A DNA stretch of 64,000 bases from Xanthobacter dioxanivorans (GTDB taxonomy: Bacteria > Pseudomonadota > Alphaproteobacteria > Rhizobiales > Xanthobacteraceae): positions 1,787,001 to 1,851,000 of the forward strand of contig NZ_CP063362.1 in the NCBI RefSeq assembly GCF_016807805.1, written 5' to 3'. Made by a program: the position numbers and the translations under genes. Under the pieces are notes generated by a model, which saw nothing but the letters and a program-made list of their open reading frames with translations, had not been told where the DNA came from and searched no databases. Within the stretch, counting starts at the first letter, position 1, and each line of letters starts with the position of its first letter. This document shows, piece after piece, positions 1 to 10,746 of the stretch.

Positions 1-279
1 GCGCGGGGCCAGGGTGTAGTCGGCCATCCAGTCGACGAGCTTGATCAGGTCCGGCGGCAGCGGCACGTAGTCGAGCTTCGCCTTCACCGCCTTGAGCTTC
101 TTTGCCTCCACCGGCGGCGCCGTGCCGGCGCGTGGCCAGACGCAGCCGATGATGCCGCGCGCGCCCAGGGGCACGTGCACGAGATCGCCGGGGGCGAGGA
201 TCATGCCCTCCGGGAGGAGGTAGGAATAGGGGGTGTCGAGGCCGAGGGGGAGCAGGACGTCGACGGTGCGCGGGCTCAT
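1..279 (-). CDS. priA: Primosomal protein N' (PriA), N-terminal part only
   Basis: The gene runs off the left edge, so only the first 93 residues are present. They translate from an ATG at 279 and match the PriA N-terminal DNA-binding domain: MSPRTVDVLLPLGLDTPYSY, then APGDLVHVPLGARG, then PPDLIKLVDWMADYTLAPR. PriA is the DEXH helicase that reloads the replisome at stalled forks. The helicase core and zinc-binding region lie outside the window. The gene is divergent from the following amidohydrolase gene. In many relatives priA sits beside atpH; here the ATP synthase operon is 25 kb away. The family assignment rests on the remembered N-terminal pattern and is fairly secure. Confidence 0.82.
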   Translation of the reverse strand, partial: MSPRTVDVLLPLGLDTPYSYLLPEGMILAPGDLVHVPLGARGIIGCVWPRAGTAPPVEAKKLKAVKAKLDYVPLPPDLIKLVDWMADYTLAPR

Positions 280-395
280 GTTCCTCTTTTGGTCCGGCCG
301 GCGCAAAAGGTCAAAGCCGGAAAGGCGGGACCTGTTTGCGCCCGGTCCGGCCGGCGGCTAGCGTGGGCGGTGCGCCGCGCCCCATGGAGCCTCAC

Positions 396-2585
<2,190 letters not shown>

Positions 2586-2595
2586 AGGCCTAGCG

Positions 2596-2814
2596 CGGAT
2601 CGACATTCAGATCGACCGGCGTCCGGTGGCATTCTCTCCGAAGATGCATGAGATCGCGTGCCTTGCCTTCGACCGCTTCGGCAAGGGGCGGCGTCCGGCG
2701 GGCTTGAACTTTGGCGACTGCATGGCCTATGCCGTCGCCAAGGCGCATGACGCGCCGCTCCTCTTCAAGGGGGATGACTTTTCCCGCACCGACGGGCGCG
2801 TCCTGCCTGTCTGA
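2596..2814 (+). pseudogene. VapC-type PIN-domain toxin remnant (C-terminal end)
   Basis: The reading frame after obgE encodes the last third of a VapC-like PIN ribonuclease. The segment [20 protein letters not shown], followed by [14 protein letters not shown], is the hallmark C-terminal part with the catalytic Asp of the GDC motif and the final DDF motif. Similarity can be followed in frame upstream of any usable start codon, back to just after the obgE stop, so the N-terminal PIN residues and the vapB antitoxin gene are missing. A GTG at 2626 could open a 62-residue ORF, but that product would lack most of the active site. I read it as the decayed end of a toxin-antitoxin pair deleted between obgE and proB. 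Confidence 0.8.
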
Positions 2815-2839
2815 GTGCCTTCCGGTTGCAAAGACGTCC

Positions 2840-3982
2840 ATGGCCTCGCAGGTTTCCGGGCAGACGCCCGCCTTCTCCGATTTCCGCCGCATCGTCGTCA
2901 AGGTGGGCTCGGCGCTCCTCGTGGATCGGGAGCATGGGCGGGTGCGGCTCGCCTGGCTGACCTCGCTGGTGGAGGACATCGCCGCCCTGCATGCCACCGG
3001 CTGCGAGGTGATGGTGGTGTCCTCCGGCGCCATCGCCCTCGGGCGCACCGTGCTCGGCCTGCCGCCGGGCGCCCTGAAGCTGGAGGACAGCCAGGCCGCC
3101 GCCGCCGTGGGGCAGATCGCCCTGTCGCGCACCTGGGCGCAGACCCTGAACCATTACGGCATCACCGCCGGCCAGGTGCTGCTGACCCTGGGCGACACCG
3201 AGGAGCGCCGGCGCTACCTCAACGCCCGCTCCACCCTGGCGCGGCTGATGGAGCTGAGGGCCGTGCCGATCATCAACGAGAACGACACGGTCGCCACCAC
3301 CGAGATCCGCTACGGCGACAACGACCGCCTCGCCGCCCGCGTCGCCACCATGGCGAGCGCCGATCTCCTGGTGCTGCTCTCCGACATCGACGGGCTCTAC
3401 ACCGCCCCGCCGGCCCTTGATCCCTCGGCCACCCTGATCCCGGTGGTGGCGCGCATCGGCGCCGAGATCGAGGCCATCGCCGGCGACGCGGGCTCCGAGC
3501 TGTCGCGCGGCGGCATGCGCACCAAGATCGAGGCGGGCAAGATCGCCACCTCCGCCGGCACCCACATGGTGATCGCCTCCGGGCACGTGAAGAACCCGCT
3601 CAAGCGCATCATGGACGGCGGACGCTGCACCTGGTTCCTCACCTCGGCGAACCCGGTGCGCGCGCGCAAGAGCTGGATCGCCGGGGCGCTGGAGCCGCGC
3701 GGCACGCTGCATCTGGACGAGGGTGCCGTGGCGGCGCTGCGCCGGGGCGCCAGCCTCCTGCCGGCCGGGGTGAAGCGCATCGAGGGCGTGTTCGACCGCG
3801 GCGACGCGGTGGTGCTGCGCGGGCCGGACGGGGCCGAGGTGGGGCGCGGGCTGGTGGCCTACGATTCCACCCACGCCGCCCGCATCATGGGCCGCTCCAC
3901 CTCCGAGATCGAAACCCTGCTCGGGGTGAAGGGCCGCTCGGAGATGGTGCACCGGGACGACATGGCGCTCGGGGTGGAGTAG
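2840..3982 (+). CDS. proB: Glutamate 5-kinase
   Basis: The 380-residue enzyme phosphorylates glutamate to gamma-glutamyl phosphate, the first step of proline synthesis. The amino acid kinase domain (about residues 14-265) shows [29 protein letters not shown] with the following [11 protein letters not shown], and [10 protein letters not shown], then [18 protein letters not shown] domain occupies the C-terminal 100 residues ([24 protein letters not shown] onward reads as such). I chose the ATG at 2840, which gives the usual N-terminus; upstream in-frame codons overlap the vapC remnant. The partner proA lies 1.8 kb downstream, separated by two unrelated genes. Confidence 0.95.
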   Translation: MASQVSGQTPAFSDFRRIVVKVGSALLVDREHGRVRLAWLTSLVEDIAALHATGCEVMVVSSGAIALGRTVLGLPPGALKLEDSQAAAAVGQIALSRTWAQTLNHYGITAGQVLLTLGDTEERRRYLNARSTLARLMELRAVPIINENDTVATTEIRYGDNDRLAARVATMASADLLVLLSDIDGLYTAPPALDPSATLIPVVARIGAEIEAIAGDAGSELSRGGMRTKIEAGKIATSAGTHMVIASGHVKNPLKRIMDGGRCTWFLTSANPVRARKSWIAGALEPRGTLHLDEGAVAALRRGASLLPAGVKRIEGVFDRGDAVVLRGPDGAEVGRGLVAYDSTHAARIMGRSTSEIETLLGVKGRSEMVHRDDMALGVE

Positions 3983-4000
3983 TCATTATTCCGCAATCAC

Positions 4001-4014
4001 TTACCGTTAGGTAA
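4001..4014. promoter_or_regulatory. Short inverted repeat TTACC-GTTA-GGTAA
   Basis: A 5-bp inverted repeat with a four-base spacer lies 19 bp after the proB stop and 116 bp before the membrane-protein start. Its form resembles TetR-family half-site spacing. No TetR gene is nearby, so the role is speculative. Confidence 0.25.
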
Positions 4015-4129
4015 TGCCTGGATTTGACTCGACAGGTTGCGCGCCCTCGCATACCGGTTGTGCCTGCGACGGTTGAAGGGGCGGGCCGGCGCCCACGCTG
4101 CGCGTCGCTCCGGGTCGGGCGAGGCGGGC

Positions 4130-5026
4130 ATGAGCGACGAAGACGTGAGCGAGGCGGGCAGAAGCGAACGCGTGAAGCTGCCGGTGGTATCGACGGCGAC
4201 GCTTTCGCTCCAATGGGGCCTGGTGGTTGCCCGCAGGCACTGGCTGATGGTCATTGCCTACGCTGTCGTTCCGTTTGCCTTCATCCTGATCTTTCAGCAT
4301 TTCTTTCCCCTGCGACTGGGAAGCAGGGTCGATCCGTGGCCGATCCTGGTGCTTTTCGCGGCCGTCCCGGCCTACAGCGTGTCGCTCGTGGTGCTTGCCC
4401 TCGTCACCCATAACGAGGTGCTGCGGGGATCCGCCGGCCTTGACGGGGCGACGCTGGGGCGCGGTGGGAGCCGGGCGTTCGGCTATGTTTTCGACGTCCT
4501 CTTGCTGATGCTTGCCGGCATTGCCAGCCTCGCCGCCCTCGCCGGAGTGCATGCGGTCCTGGGCCGGTGGACGGGCACAGGCCCGGGCCCTTCCGGCGTC
4601 GTGGTGTTTGCCTTCTTCGCCTGGTGGGTGCTGGCGGTTCTGGCGATCCAGCGCCTGTTGCTGCGGCTGCCGTCGCGGGCTCTGGGTCGTACCCTGTCCT
4701 GGCGAAAGGTCTGGCGCCTCGGTCGGGGCAACACCTGGCGGATGCTGGGATGCATGTTCCTCATCACCGCCGTGATCGGGATGGGAATCGGCGCCCTCAT
4801 GATGCCGCTGCAGATGAGCTTCCTGCCGTATCTCCTGCCGGTCCCGCCCCTGGCCGGCGATGAGGCCATCTCCCTCACCCCGTTCGCCAATCCCGACACG
4901 CCGTTCGCCCTGGTCGCGGCGGCGGCGCTCGTCATGGGTCTCAGCTATCCGGTGAACACCGTTTTCATCTGCGCCTTCCTGTCCCTGTCCTACCTGCACC
5001 TGCGCGACGGCACGCCCGGCACCTAG
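4130..5026 (+). CDS. Multi-pass membrane protein, unknown function
   Basis: This 298-residue protein has about six hydrophobic segments: near residues 40-62 (WLMVIAYAVVPFAFILIF), 72-95, 120-145, 160-180, 205-225 and 260-290. The N-terminus (MSDEDVSEAGRSERVK) is polar and probably cytoplasmic. I see no motif tying it to a known transporter or enzyme. The layout of paired helices with short loops recalls membrane proteins of unknown function common in this order. The ATG at 4130 was preferred over the 4037 ATG because the latter adds an Arg-rich stretch typical of untranslated GC-rich DNA. Confidence 0.6.
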   Translation: MSDEDVSEAGRSERVKLPVVSTATLSLQWGLVVARRHWLMVIAYAVVPFAFILIFQHFFPLRLGSRVDPWPILVLFAAVPAYSVSLVVLALVTHNEVLRGSAGLDGATLGRGGSRAFGYVFDVLLLMLAGIASLAALAGVHAVLGRWTGTGPGPSGVVVFAFFAWWVLAVLAIQRLLLRLPSRALGRTLSWRKVWRLGRGNTWRMLGCMFLITAVIGMGIGALMMPLQMSFLPYLLPVPPLAGDEAISLTPFANPDTPFALVAAAALVMGLSYPVNTVFICAFLSLSYLHLRDGTPGT

Positions 5027-5107
5027 GGCATTTCCCCGTTTCCCGGCATCGGTCACCTGCTCCGGATCCTTGAACCGGGCGCCCCGCCTGAGCGCCCGCT
5101 CGCCCTC

Positions 5108-5602
5108 TCAGGGCGCCAGCCGCGCGTGCGCGCCGTCGGCGAGGCCCACTTCCACGGCGGGCTTTCCGTTCATCGTGAACAGGCCGAAATCGGTCACCGC
5201 CGCCGTGGGCAGGGGCGGGGAAGAGATCTCGTGCACCCCGCCCCTGAACGACAGGAAACGCAGGCGCCTGCGGTCGAAGCTGGGGATGGCGAGGTCGGCC
5301 ACCCCGTCGCCGTCGAGGTCGGCGATGCGCGGCGCGAGGTCCTCGAACATCTCGCCGCCGGGCAGGCTGAAGTCCAGCACCCGCCCGTCGTGCATGCGCA
5401 CCACGAGCCGCGATGCCTCCGCCGGCGCCCCGGGAACCACGTGCCCGGTGCGGTCGGCGGGGCCGGCGAGGGTTGCCTCGGCGATGGTGCCGCCGCCGGT
5501 CGCCGCCCGCGCCCGCGCCTGCGGAATGTCGGCATCGCCGGCGGCAACCGGGCCCGGCAGGACGAGAAGGCCCAGAAGACCCAGAAGAAGCGCGGTGCGC
5601 AT
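5108..5602 (-). CDS. Exported protein with an FG-GAP/VCBS-like DLDGDG motif
   Basis: The 164-residue product starts with a clear signal peptide (MRTALLLGLLGLLVLPGPVAAG). The mature part contains APRIADLDGDGVADLAIPS, a calcium-binding DxDGDG loop of the kind found in FG-GAP/VCBS propeller repeats, followed by aromatic beta-like segments. Only one complete repeat is visible, so it is not a full propeller. It probably resides in the periplasm. It lies antisense to the flanking proline genes and is likely its own transcription unit. Function unknown. Confidence 0.68.
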   Translation of the reverse strand: MRTALLLGLLGLLVLPGPVAAGDADIPQARARAATGGGTIAEATLAGPADRTGHVVPGAPAEASRLVVRMHDGRVLDFSLPGGEMFEDLAPRIADLDGDGVADLAIPSFDRRRLRFLSFRGGVHEISSPPLPTAAVTDFGLFTMNGKPAVEVGLADGAHARLAP

Positions 5603-5796
5603 GGGCGGTCGGTTCCCGAAGACGGCGATGGCCTATCCTTGCCACCCTTTGCGCCGGCTTGTCCTGACAAGTCCGAGAGGTGACGGTGCATGAGGCCGGC
5701 GGCACGGATCTGTCGCAATCCCCTTGCATCGTGCTAGGGAAAGCCTCCCGCCTGGGTTTCCGGGCGGATCCGTCCTTTCTGCCAGCGAGACCCCCC

Positions 5797-7131
5797 ATGG
5801 CCACCGCCTCCGCCGCCCGAACCGATGTTTCCGCCGCCGCGGACCGGTCCGTGCCGCCGGCCGGCGCCGGGGCGGCGCTTGATGCCTACATGTTGGACAT
5901 GGGCCGGCGCGCCCGCGCCGCCGCGCGCACGCTTGCCCTGGCGGAGCCCGAGGTGAAGACGCAGGCGCTTCTTGCCGCCGCCGCCGCCATCCGCGCCGCC
6001 GCCGCCGAGATCCTCGCCGCCAATGCGGGCGACGTGGCCAAGGCGAAGGTGGACGGCATGACCGGCTCCTTCCTCGATCGCCTCACCCTCACGCCCGCCC
6101 GCATCGAGGCCATGGCCGAGGGGGTCGAGGCGGTGGCCGCCCTGCCCGATCCCGTGGGCAAGGTGACCGAGCGCTGGACCCGGCCCAACGGCATGGTCAT
6201 CGAGCGCGTGCGCACGCCGCTGGGCGTCATCGGCGTCATCTATGAAAGCCGGCCCAACGTGACGGCGGACGCCGCCGCGCTCTGCCTGCGCGCCGGCAAT
6301 GCGGTGATCCTGCGCGGCGGCTCCGATGGCCTCGCCACATCCGGCGCCATCCACCGGGCCTTCGTCACCGGGCTGGCGGCGGCGGGCCTGCCGCAGGATG
6401 CGGTGCAGTTCGTCGCCGTGGCCGACCGCGCCGCCGTGGGCCACATGCTGGCGGGCCTCGACGGAAATGTGGACGTGATCGTGCCGCGCGGCGGCAAGAG
6501 CCTCGTCGCCCGGGTGCAGAGCGACGCGCGGGTGCCGGTCTTCGCCCATCTCGACGGCATCAACCACGTCTATGTGGACAAGGCCGCCGACCTCGACATG
6601 GCCAAGTCCGTGGTGCTGAACGCCAAGATGCGCCGCACTGGCGTGTGTGGGGCGGCGGAGACGCTGCTGGTGGACCGGGCCGTCGCCGGCACCTACCTGG
6701 AGCCCCTCGTGGAGATGCTCATCGCCGCCGGCTGCGAGGTGCGGGGCGATGCCGCCGTGCAGGCGGTGGACGCGCGGGTGAGGCCGGCCAGCGATGCCGA
6801 CTGGGACACCGAGTATCTCGACGCCATCATCGCCGCCAAGGTGGTGGACGGGCTCGCCGACGCCATCGCCCATATCGAGGCGCACGGCTCCCACCATACC
6901 GATTCCATCGTCACCCAGGACGATGCGGCGGCGCAGCGCTTCCTGGCGGAGGTGGATTCCGCCATCGTGCTGCACAATGCCTCCACCCAGTTCGCCGACG
7001 GCGGCGAGTTCGGCTTCGGCGCGGAGATCGGCATCGCCACCGGCCGCATGCACGCGCGCGGCCCGGTGGGGGCGGAGCAGCTCACCTCCTTCAAGTACCG
7101 CATCCACGGTTCCGGGCAGACGCGCCCGTGA
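5797..7131 (+). CDS. proA: Glutamate-5-semialdehyde dehydrogenase (gamma-glutamyl phosphate reductase)
   Basis: The 444-residue enzyme reduces gamma-glutamyl phosphate with NADPH, the second step of proline synthesis. Diagnostic segments are [48 protein letters not shown] and [15 protein letters not shown], which holds the catalytic Cys, plus [13 protein letters not shown] near the C-terminus. I chose the ATG at 5797; an upstream in-frame GTG at 5680 would add about 39 residues not expected for the family. Its stop overlaps the GTG start of nadD by four bases, so the two are translationally coupled. Confidence 0.95.
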   Translation: MATASAARTDVSAAADRSVPPAGAGAALDAYMLDMGRRARAAARTLALAEPEVKTQALLAAAAAIRAAAAEILAANAGDVAKAKVDGMTGSFLDRLTLTPARIEAMAEGVEAVAALPDPVGKVTERWTRPNGMVIERVRTPLGVIGVIYESRPNVTADAAALCLRAGNAVILRGGSDGLATSGAIHRAFVTGLAAAGLPQDAVQFVAVADRAAVGHMLAGLDGNVDVIVPRGGKSLVARVQSDARVPVFAHLDGINHVYVDKAADLDMAKSVVLNAKMRRTGVCGAAETLLVDRAVAGTYLEPLVEMLIAAGCEVRGDAAVQAVDARVRPASDADWDTEYLDAIIAAKVVDGLADAIAHIEAHGSHHTDSIVTQDDAAAQRFLAEVDSAIVLHNASTQFADGGEFGFGAEIGIATGRMHARGPVGAEQLTSFKYRIHGSGQTRP

Positions 7132-7835
7132 GTTCTGCCGCCGCGCGGGATGGGACGGTCGCGGACCCGGCGCGGGCCGGCGGGGTCAGCCCGCGCGCGG
7201 CCCGCCACCTGCCGTGGGTGACTCCGGGCCTGCGTGTCGGCCTGTTCGGCGGCAGCTTCAACCCGGCCCACGGCGCCCATCGCGCCGCGAGCCTTCTCGC
7301 CATGCGCCGGCTCGGTCTCGACCGGGTGTGGTGGCTGGTGACGCCGGGCAATCCGCTGAAGGACAACCGGGCCTTGCCGCCCCTGGAGGAGCGCGTGGCG
7401 GTGGCGCGGGCGGTGGCACGCCATCCGCGCATCGACGTCACCGGCTTCGAGGCCACGCTCGGCGTGCGCTACAGCTACGACACAATGGCCTATCTCGTCC
7501 GCCGCCTGCCCACGGTGCGCTTCGTGTGGATCATGGGCGCGGACAACCTCGCCCGTTTCGACCGCTGGCAGCGCTGGCGCGCCATCGCCGACCTCATGCC
7601 CATCGCGGTGGTGGACCGCATGGGCAACAGCCTCGCCGCGACGGCCTCGGTGGCGGCGCGGGCGCTGGCGCCCTACCGCATCGACGAGAGCGACGCCAAG
7701 GTGCTCGCGGACCTCGATCCGCCGGCCTGGGTGTTCCTGCACGGGCTGAAATCCCCCATGTCTTCAACGGGAATCCGCGCCGCGCGAGGGGTGGCGTCCG
7801 GGGGCCTGGGGCGGGGGCTGCGCCAAACTTCTTGA
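7128..7835 (+). CDS. nadD: Nicotinate-nucleotide adenylyltransferase
   Basis: NadD joins nicotinate mononucleotide and ATP to deamido-NAD in NAD synthesis. The nucleotidyltransferase start [19 protein letters not shown] holds the GSFNP loop and a variant of the (H/T)xGH motif; [11 protein letters not shown] and [14 protein letters not shown] follow, and SSTGIRAA is the ISSTxIR motif. The GTG at 7128 overlaps the proA stop (GTGA) and gives 235 residues with a leader of about 35 residues before the core, common in this order. A later GTG is possible. Confidence 0.93.
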   Translation: MSSAAARDGTVADPARAGGVSPRAARHLPWVTPGLRVGLFGGSFNPAHGAHRAASLLAMRRLGLDRVWWLVTPGNPLKDNRALPPLEERVAVARAVARHPRIDVTGFEATLGVRYSYDTMAYLVRRLPTVRFVWIMGADNLARFDRWQRWRAIADLMPIAVVDRMGNSLAATASVAARALAPYRIDESDAKVLADLDPPAWVFLHGLKSPMSSTGIRAARGVASGGLGRGLRQTS

Positions 7836-7860
7836 AAATTCGTTGATTTACCTGCATTCT

Positions 7861-8307
7861 ATGGGGGTGCGACGGTTTGGACCGTCGCCTTCATCAAGAG
7901 GATCTGGACCCCTGTCCACAACGGCTCTTCTGGCGGCCGCTGACATTTCGGCACCCGCCACGGTCTCCGAGGCGTATCCCGACGCTGCGGAGATTCTCGC
8001 CCTCGTCACAGCTCGGCTGGACGACGACAAGTCCGAGGACATCGTCTCCATCGACCTGCGCGGGAAGACCTCCATCGCCGATTACATGGTGATTGCCTCC
8101 GGCCGCTCGCAGCGGCATGTGGGCGCCATCGCCGAGCACCTCATCGAGGCGCTCAAGGCGGCGGGGATCAAGCACGTGCGCGTCGAGGGCCAGCCGGCCT
8201 GCGACTGGGTGCTCATCGATGCGAACGACGTGATCGTGCACGTCTTTCAGCCCGAGGTCCGCAGCTTCTACAACATCGAGAAGATGTGGTCCGGAACCCG
8301 CGCCTGA
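7861..8307 (+). CDS. rsfS: Ribosomal silencing factor RsfS
   Basis: RsfS binds L14 on the free 50S subunit and blocks subunit joining when nutrients are short. The core is clear: LDDDKSEDIVSIDLRGKTS, IADYMVIASGRSQRHVGAIAE, then GQPACDWVLIDANDVIVHVF and a C-terminal FYNIEKMWSG. The start is uncertain: ATGs occur at 7843 and 7861, and the first 40 residues are not family-like. The true start may be an internal alternative codon near 7912. It lies 25 bp after nadD, in the usual nadD-rsfS-rlmH order. Confidence 0.88.
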   Translation: MGVRRFGPSPSSRGSGPLSTTALLAAADISAPATVSEAYPDAAEILALVTARLDDDKSEDIVSIDLRGKTSIADYMVIASGRSQRHVGAIAEHLIEALKAAGIKHVRVEGQPACDWVLIDANDVIVHVFQPEVRSFYNIEKMWSGTRA

Positions 8308-8441
8308 CGCGCGCCGCCCGAGCACTGTCGCGCTTCCACGAAGCGGGAGGGTGCGTCGGGGCATGATTGATCGCGTCGTGACGGATCGCGTCGTCCCGGC
8401 GCGGACCGGGATCCCTTTCGCTTGAAAACGCCCTAGACGCC

Positions 8442-8924
8442 GTGCGCCTCGTCCTCGCCTGTGTCGGCCGGCTGAAAGCCGGGGCCGAGCGCGACCTCGT
8501 CACGCGCTACCTGGAGCGCATCCGCCCCGCCGGACGGCCCCTCGGCCTCGGCGCCTGCGACATGGTCGAGATCCCCGAATCCGCCGCCCGCCGCCCCGAG
8601 GACCGCATAGCGGAGGAGGGGGCGGCGCTGCTCGCCGCCTTGCCGCCAGGGGCGGGGCTGATGGTGCTTGATCCCCGCGGGCGGAACCTGTCGAGCGAGG
8701 ATTTCGCCGCGCGCGTGGCGGCGCAGCGGGACGGCGGCCTTGCCGCCCTCGCCTTCGTCATCGGCGGCGCCGACGGGCTCGCCCCGGCGGTGCGGGAGAA
8801 GGCGAGCGTGCTCATCGCCTACGGGACCGCCACCTTTCCCCATCAATTGGTGCGGGTGATGCTGGCCGAGCAGATCTACCGCGCCGTGACCATCCTGTCC
8901 GGGCACCCCTATCACCGGGCCTGA
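8442..8924 (+). CDS. rlmH: 23S rRNA (pseudouridine1915-N3)-methyltransferase
   Basis: This 160-residue SPOUT-class methylase modifies helix 69 of 23S rRNA. Seen are the N-terminal [37 protein letters not shown], and the SAM-binding knot [16 protein letters not shown], followed by [17 protein letters not shown] and the conserved C-terminal GHPYHR. The start is GTG at 8442; the length equals the family norm. It follows rsfS by 134 bp. Confidence 0.95.
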   Translation: MRLVLACVGRLKAGAERDLVTRYLERIRPAGRPLGLGACDMVEIPESAARRPEDRIAEEGAALLAALPPGAGLMVLDPRGRNLSSEDFAARVAAQRDGGLAALAFVIGGADGLAPAVREKASVLIAYGTATFPHQLVRVMLAEQIYRAVTILSGHPYHRA

Positions 8925-8981
8925 GGGGCGCGCGCGAACCGGTGGCCGGGCCGCCGCGCTCGATCCGAGGCGCCGCCTTTG

Positions 8982-9010
8982 TTGACATCGCGCCCGCCGC
9001 CCCTTATCAC
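8982..9010 (+). promoter_or_regulatory. Sigma70-type promoter for the L36 gene
   Basis: TTGACA at 8982-8987 and TATCAC at 9005-9010 are separated by exactly 17 bp. The -35 box is a perfect consensus match and the -10 box is a fair one. The downstream gene is rpmJ, whose start is 77 bp beyond the -10 box. This is one of the best consensus promoters in the window. Confidence 0.65.
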
Positions 9011-9086
9011 GCCGGCTCTATCCAGCACCTAGAGTGTCGATGGGCCGCGCGGTAAGCGCGCCGCGGTCGGCCGAAGCGAGTTTGTC

Positions 9087-9212
9087 ATGAAGATCCGCAA
9101 TTCCCTGAAGTCGCTGCTCGGGCGCCACCGCGACAACCGCCTGGTTCGCCGCAAGGGCCGCGTCTACATCATCAACAAGACCCAGAAGCGCTACAAGGCC
9201 CGCCAGGGCTGA
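9087..9212 (+). CDS. rpmJ: 50S ribosomal protein L36, zinc-free (type B)
   Basis: This 41-codon gene encodes [20 protein letters not shown] and ends [10 protein letters not shown]. It matches the C-minus L36 (YkgO-like) form: it has no cysteine, so it lacks the zinc ribbon of type-A L36. In alphaproteobacteria this is commonly the main L36. It has its own promoter (8982-9010) and a GC hairpin after the stop, so it is a single-gene unit. Confidence 0.93.
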   Translation: MKIRNSLKSLLGRHRDNRLVRRKGRVYIINKTQKRYKARQG

Positions 9213-9248
9213 TGCAGCCGGGTGCGGATGGCGTTTCCGCGCCGCACG

Positions 9249-9268
9249 GGCGCCCCGTTCGGGGCGCC
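9249..9268 (+). terminator. GC-rich hairpin after rpmJ
   Basis: GGCGCCCC at 9249-9256 pairs perfectly with GGGGCGCC at 9261-9268 across a four-base loop, 36 bp after the rpmJ stop. There is no clear T tract after it, so it may be a weak or Rho-assisted terminator. Confidence 0.4.
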
Positions 9269-9361
9269 GGGCCGGGGTCTTCTCCCCGATGTGATCTGCC
9301 GGGCCGCCCGCTTGCGCGCGGGTGAGTTGACGCGGCCGGCGCTTGGTCGGACACTCCTGCC

Positions 9362-10069
9362 ATGAGCGCCGAGGACACGCCGCCCCATCACCTATTCCCC
9401 GCCGCCGCCGCGCGCCGGAGCGGCCGTCGCCGTGGTTGGCGCACGGCGCTGCTCGGCCTTCCGCTGCTGCTTGCGGCGGAGGCTGCCATGGCGCAGGCGC
9501 CGCGTGGCGACAGGGTGCCGTCTGCCCCGCAGCAGGCCGCGCCCGGGGCACCGTCCGAGGCGGCTCGTCCTCGCCTGCCCAAGGACAAGCGCACCCAGCT
9601 CGAAGGCCTGTTCGCCGCGCTGAAGGTTGCTCCCGACGATCGCAGCTCCAAGATGATCGCCGACCGGCTCGAACAGATCTTCACCGATTCCGGCAGCCCC
9701 ACCGCCGATATGCTGATGATCCGCGCCAACGCCGCCGCCGAGGCCAAGCAGTTCGATCTCGCCCTCCAGCTGCTCGACCAGGTGATCGTGCTTGAGCCCG
9801 ATTATATCGGGGCGCTGAGCAAGCGGGCGACCATCCTCTACATGCGCGACGACTACAGCGCGGCCATTCTCGATATCCGCGAGGTGCTGGCGCGCGAGCC
9901 GCGCCATTTCGCCATGCTCTACGGCCTTGCGCTGATCTTCCGCGAGCTCGACGACGACCAGCACGCGCTGCAGGCGGTGCGCCGGGCGCTGGCGGTCAAT
10001 CCGCGCCTCGACGGGGCGGCCGAGCTTGAGCGGCAGCTCACGGTGAAGGTGGAAGGCCGGCCCCTCTGA
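9362..10069 (+). CDS. Exported tetratricopeptide-repeat protein
   Basis: The 235-residue protein has a basic N-terminus followed by a hydrophobic segment (TALLGLPLLLAAEAAMAQA, residues about 29-47) that reads as a signal peptide. A Pro/Ala-rich linker leads into three or four TPR units: ADMLMIRANAAAEAKQFDLA, PDYIGALSKRATILYMRDDY, PRHFAMLYGLALIFRELDDD, then HALQAVRRALAVNP. TPRs mediate protein-protein contacts, here probably in the periplasm. No partner is evident from the neighbours. Confidence 0.75.
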   Translation: MSAEDTPPHHLFPAAAARRSGRRRGWRTALLGLPLLLAAEAAMAQAPRGDRVPSAPQQAAPGAPSEAARPRLPKDKRTQLEGLFAALKVAPDDRSSKMIADRLEQIFTDSGSPTADMLMIRANAAAEAKQFDLALQLLDQVIVLEPDYIGALSKRATILYMRDDYSAAILDIREVLAREPRHFAMLYGLALIFRELDDDQHALQAVRRALAVNPRLDGAAELERQLTVKVEGRPL

Positions 10070-10106
10070 CGGGCGCCTGTCCGGCGACGCCTTGGGGGAT
10101 GATCCC

Positions 10107-10130
10107 GGCCGAAGATCTGGCCGAAGATCT
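10107..10130. repeat. 12-bp tandem duplication
   Basis: GGCCGAAGATCT occurs twice head to tail (10107-10118 and 10119-10130) in the spacer between the converging TPR and DUF1036 genes. The unit is short and both copies are identical. Confidence 0.85.
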
Positions 10131-10142
10131 CAACGAGAATTT

Positions 10143-10180
10143 CAGGGCCCTCCGTGTCAGGGCCCTCCGTGTCAGGGCCG
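10143..10180. repeat. 15-bp tandem repeat, 2.5 copies
   Basis: CAGGGCCCTCCGTGT is repeated at 10143-10157 and 10158-10172, with a partial third copy (CAGGGCC) from 10173. The second and third copies reach the 3' end of the DUF1036 gene, whose stop codon overlaps the array. Confidence 0.85.
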
Positions 10181-10711
10181 GCGCGCGGGCACGGCGGGCG
10201 GTTGCGGTGCCGTGGCCTGGGCCGGCTTGCGGGCGGGTTCGGTGAGCTGGACCGTCCAGGACTTCTGCTCCTGGGTGTCCACCTCGAAGAAACCGGTGCG
10301 GTCGTAGCCGCTCACCAGGCAGTCCTGGTTGCCGCGGATGGTGAATTCCTTTTCCCGCGTGCACATGTAGGCCTTGCCGGTCCACTCCCCGCCCTGGTCG
10401 TAGTCCACGGCGTAGAGGTAGAAGAAGCGGGCCGAGAGGTCGCCGCGCACCAGCGTCTCGCAGGTGTTCGCGGCCACGTTCCACCAGCCTTCCGTGGTCC
10501 AGCCGCTGCCGTCATTGTAGCCCATGGCGATGCCGACGCGGCTCTGCGTGCGGTTGCACAGGCGCAGCTCAGCGGAGGCCGTGGCGGGCAGGGCGACGCA
10601 GCCGACCGCGCAGGCCACGGCCACGGCCAGCGCGCGCCAAAGGCTGGCCCGGCGCGCGGTCGCGCGGTGCAGGGACGTCGTCGCGATCATGCCGTCGAAG
10701 CAGAAGGACAT
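10172..10711 (-). CDS. DUF1036 exported protein
   Basis: The 179-residue product carries a signal peptide (hydrophobic LWRALAVAVACAVGCVALPA, cleavage near ASAELRLCN). The DUF1036 core then runs LRLCNRTQSRVGIAMGYNDG, WTTEGWWNVAANTCETLVRG, ARFFYLYAVDY and KAYMCTREKEFTI, with a conserved Cys pattern. The family is common in alphaproteobacteria and uncharacterised; the protein is probably periplasmic. The tail is Pro/Ala-rich. The start could be ATG 10711 or ATG 10690. Confidence 0.85.
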   Translation of the reverse strand: MSFCFDGMIATTSLHRATARRASLWRALAVAVACAVGCVALPATASAELRLCNRTQSRVGIAMGYNDGSGWTTEGWWNVAANTCETLVRGDLSARFFYLYAVDYDQGGEWTGKAYMCTREKEFTIRGNQDCLVSGYDRTGFFEVDTQEQKSWTVQLTEPARKPAQATAPQPPAVPARRP

Positions 10712-10746
10712 GGTAGGAGCGTGTGTGCCTTTCCGATCCCGTCCCG

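Noticed and set aside
10107-10180. Possible CRISPR array
   Set aside because: Units are 12-15 bp, contiguous, with no spacers and no cas genes.
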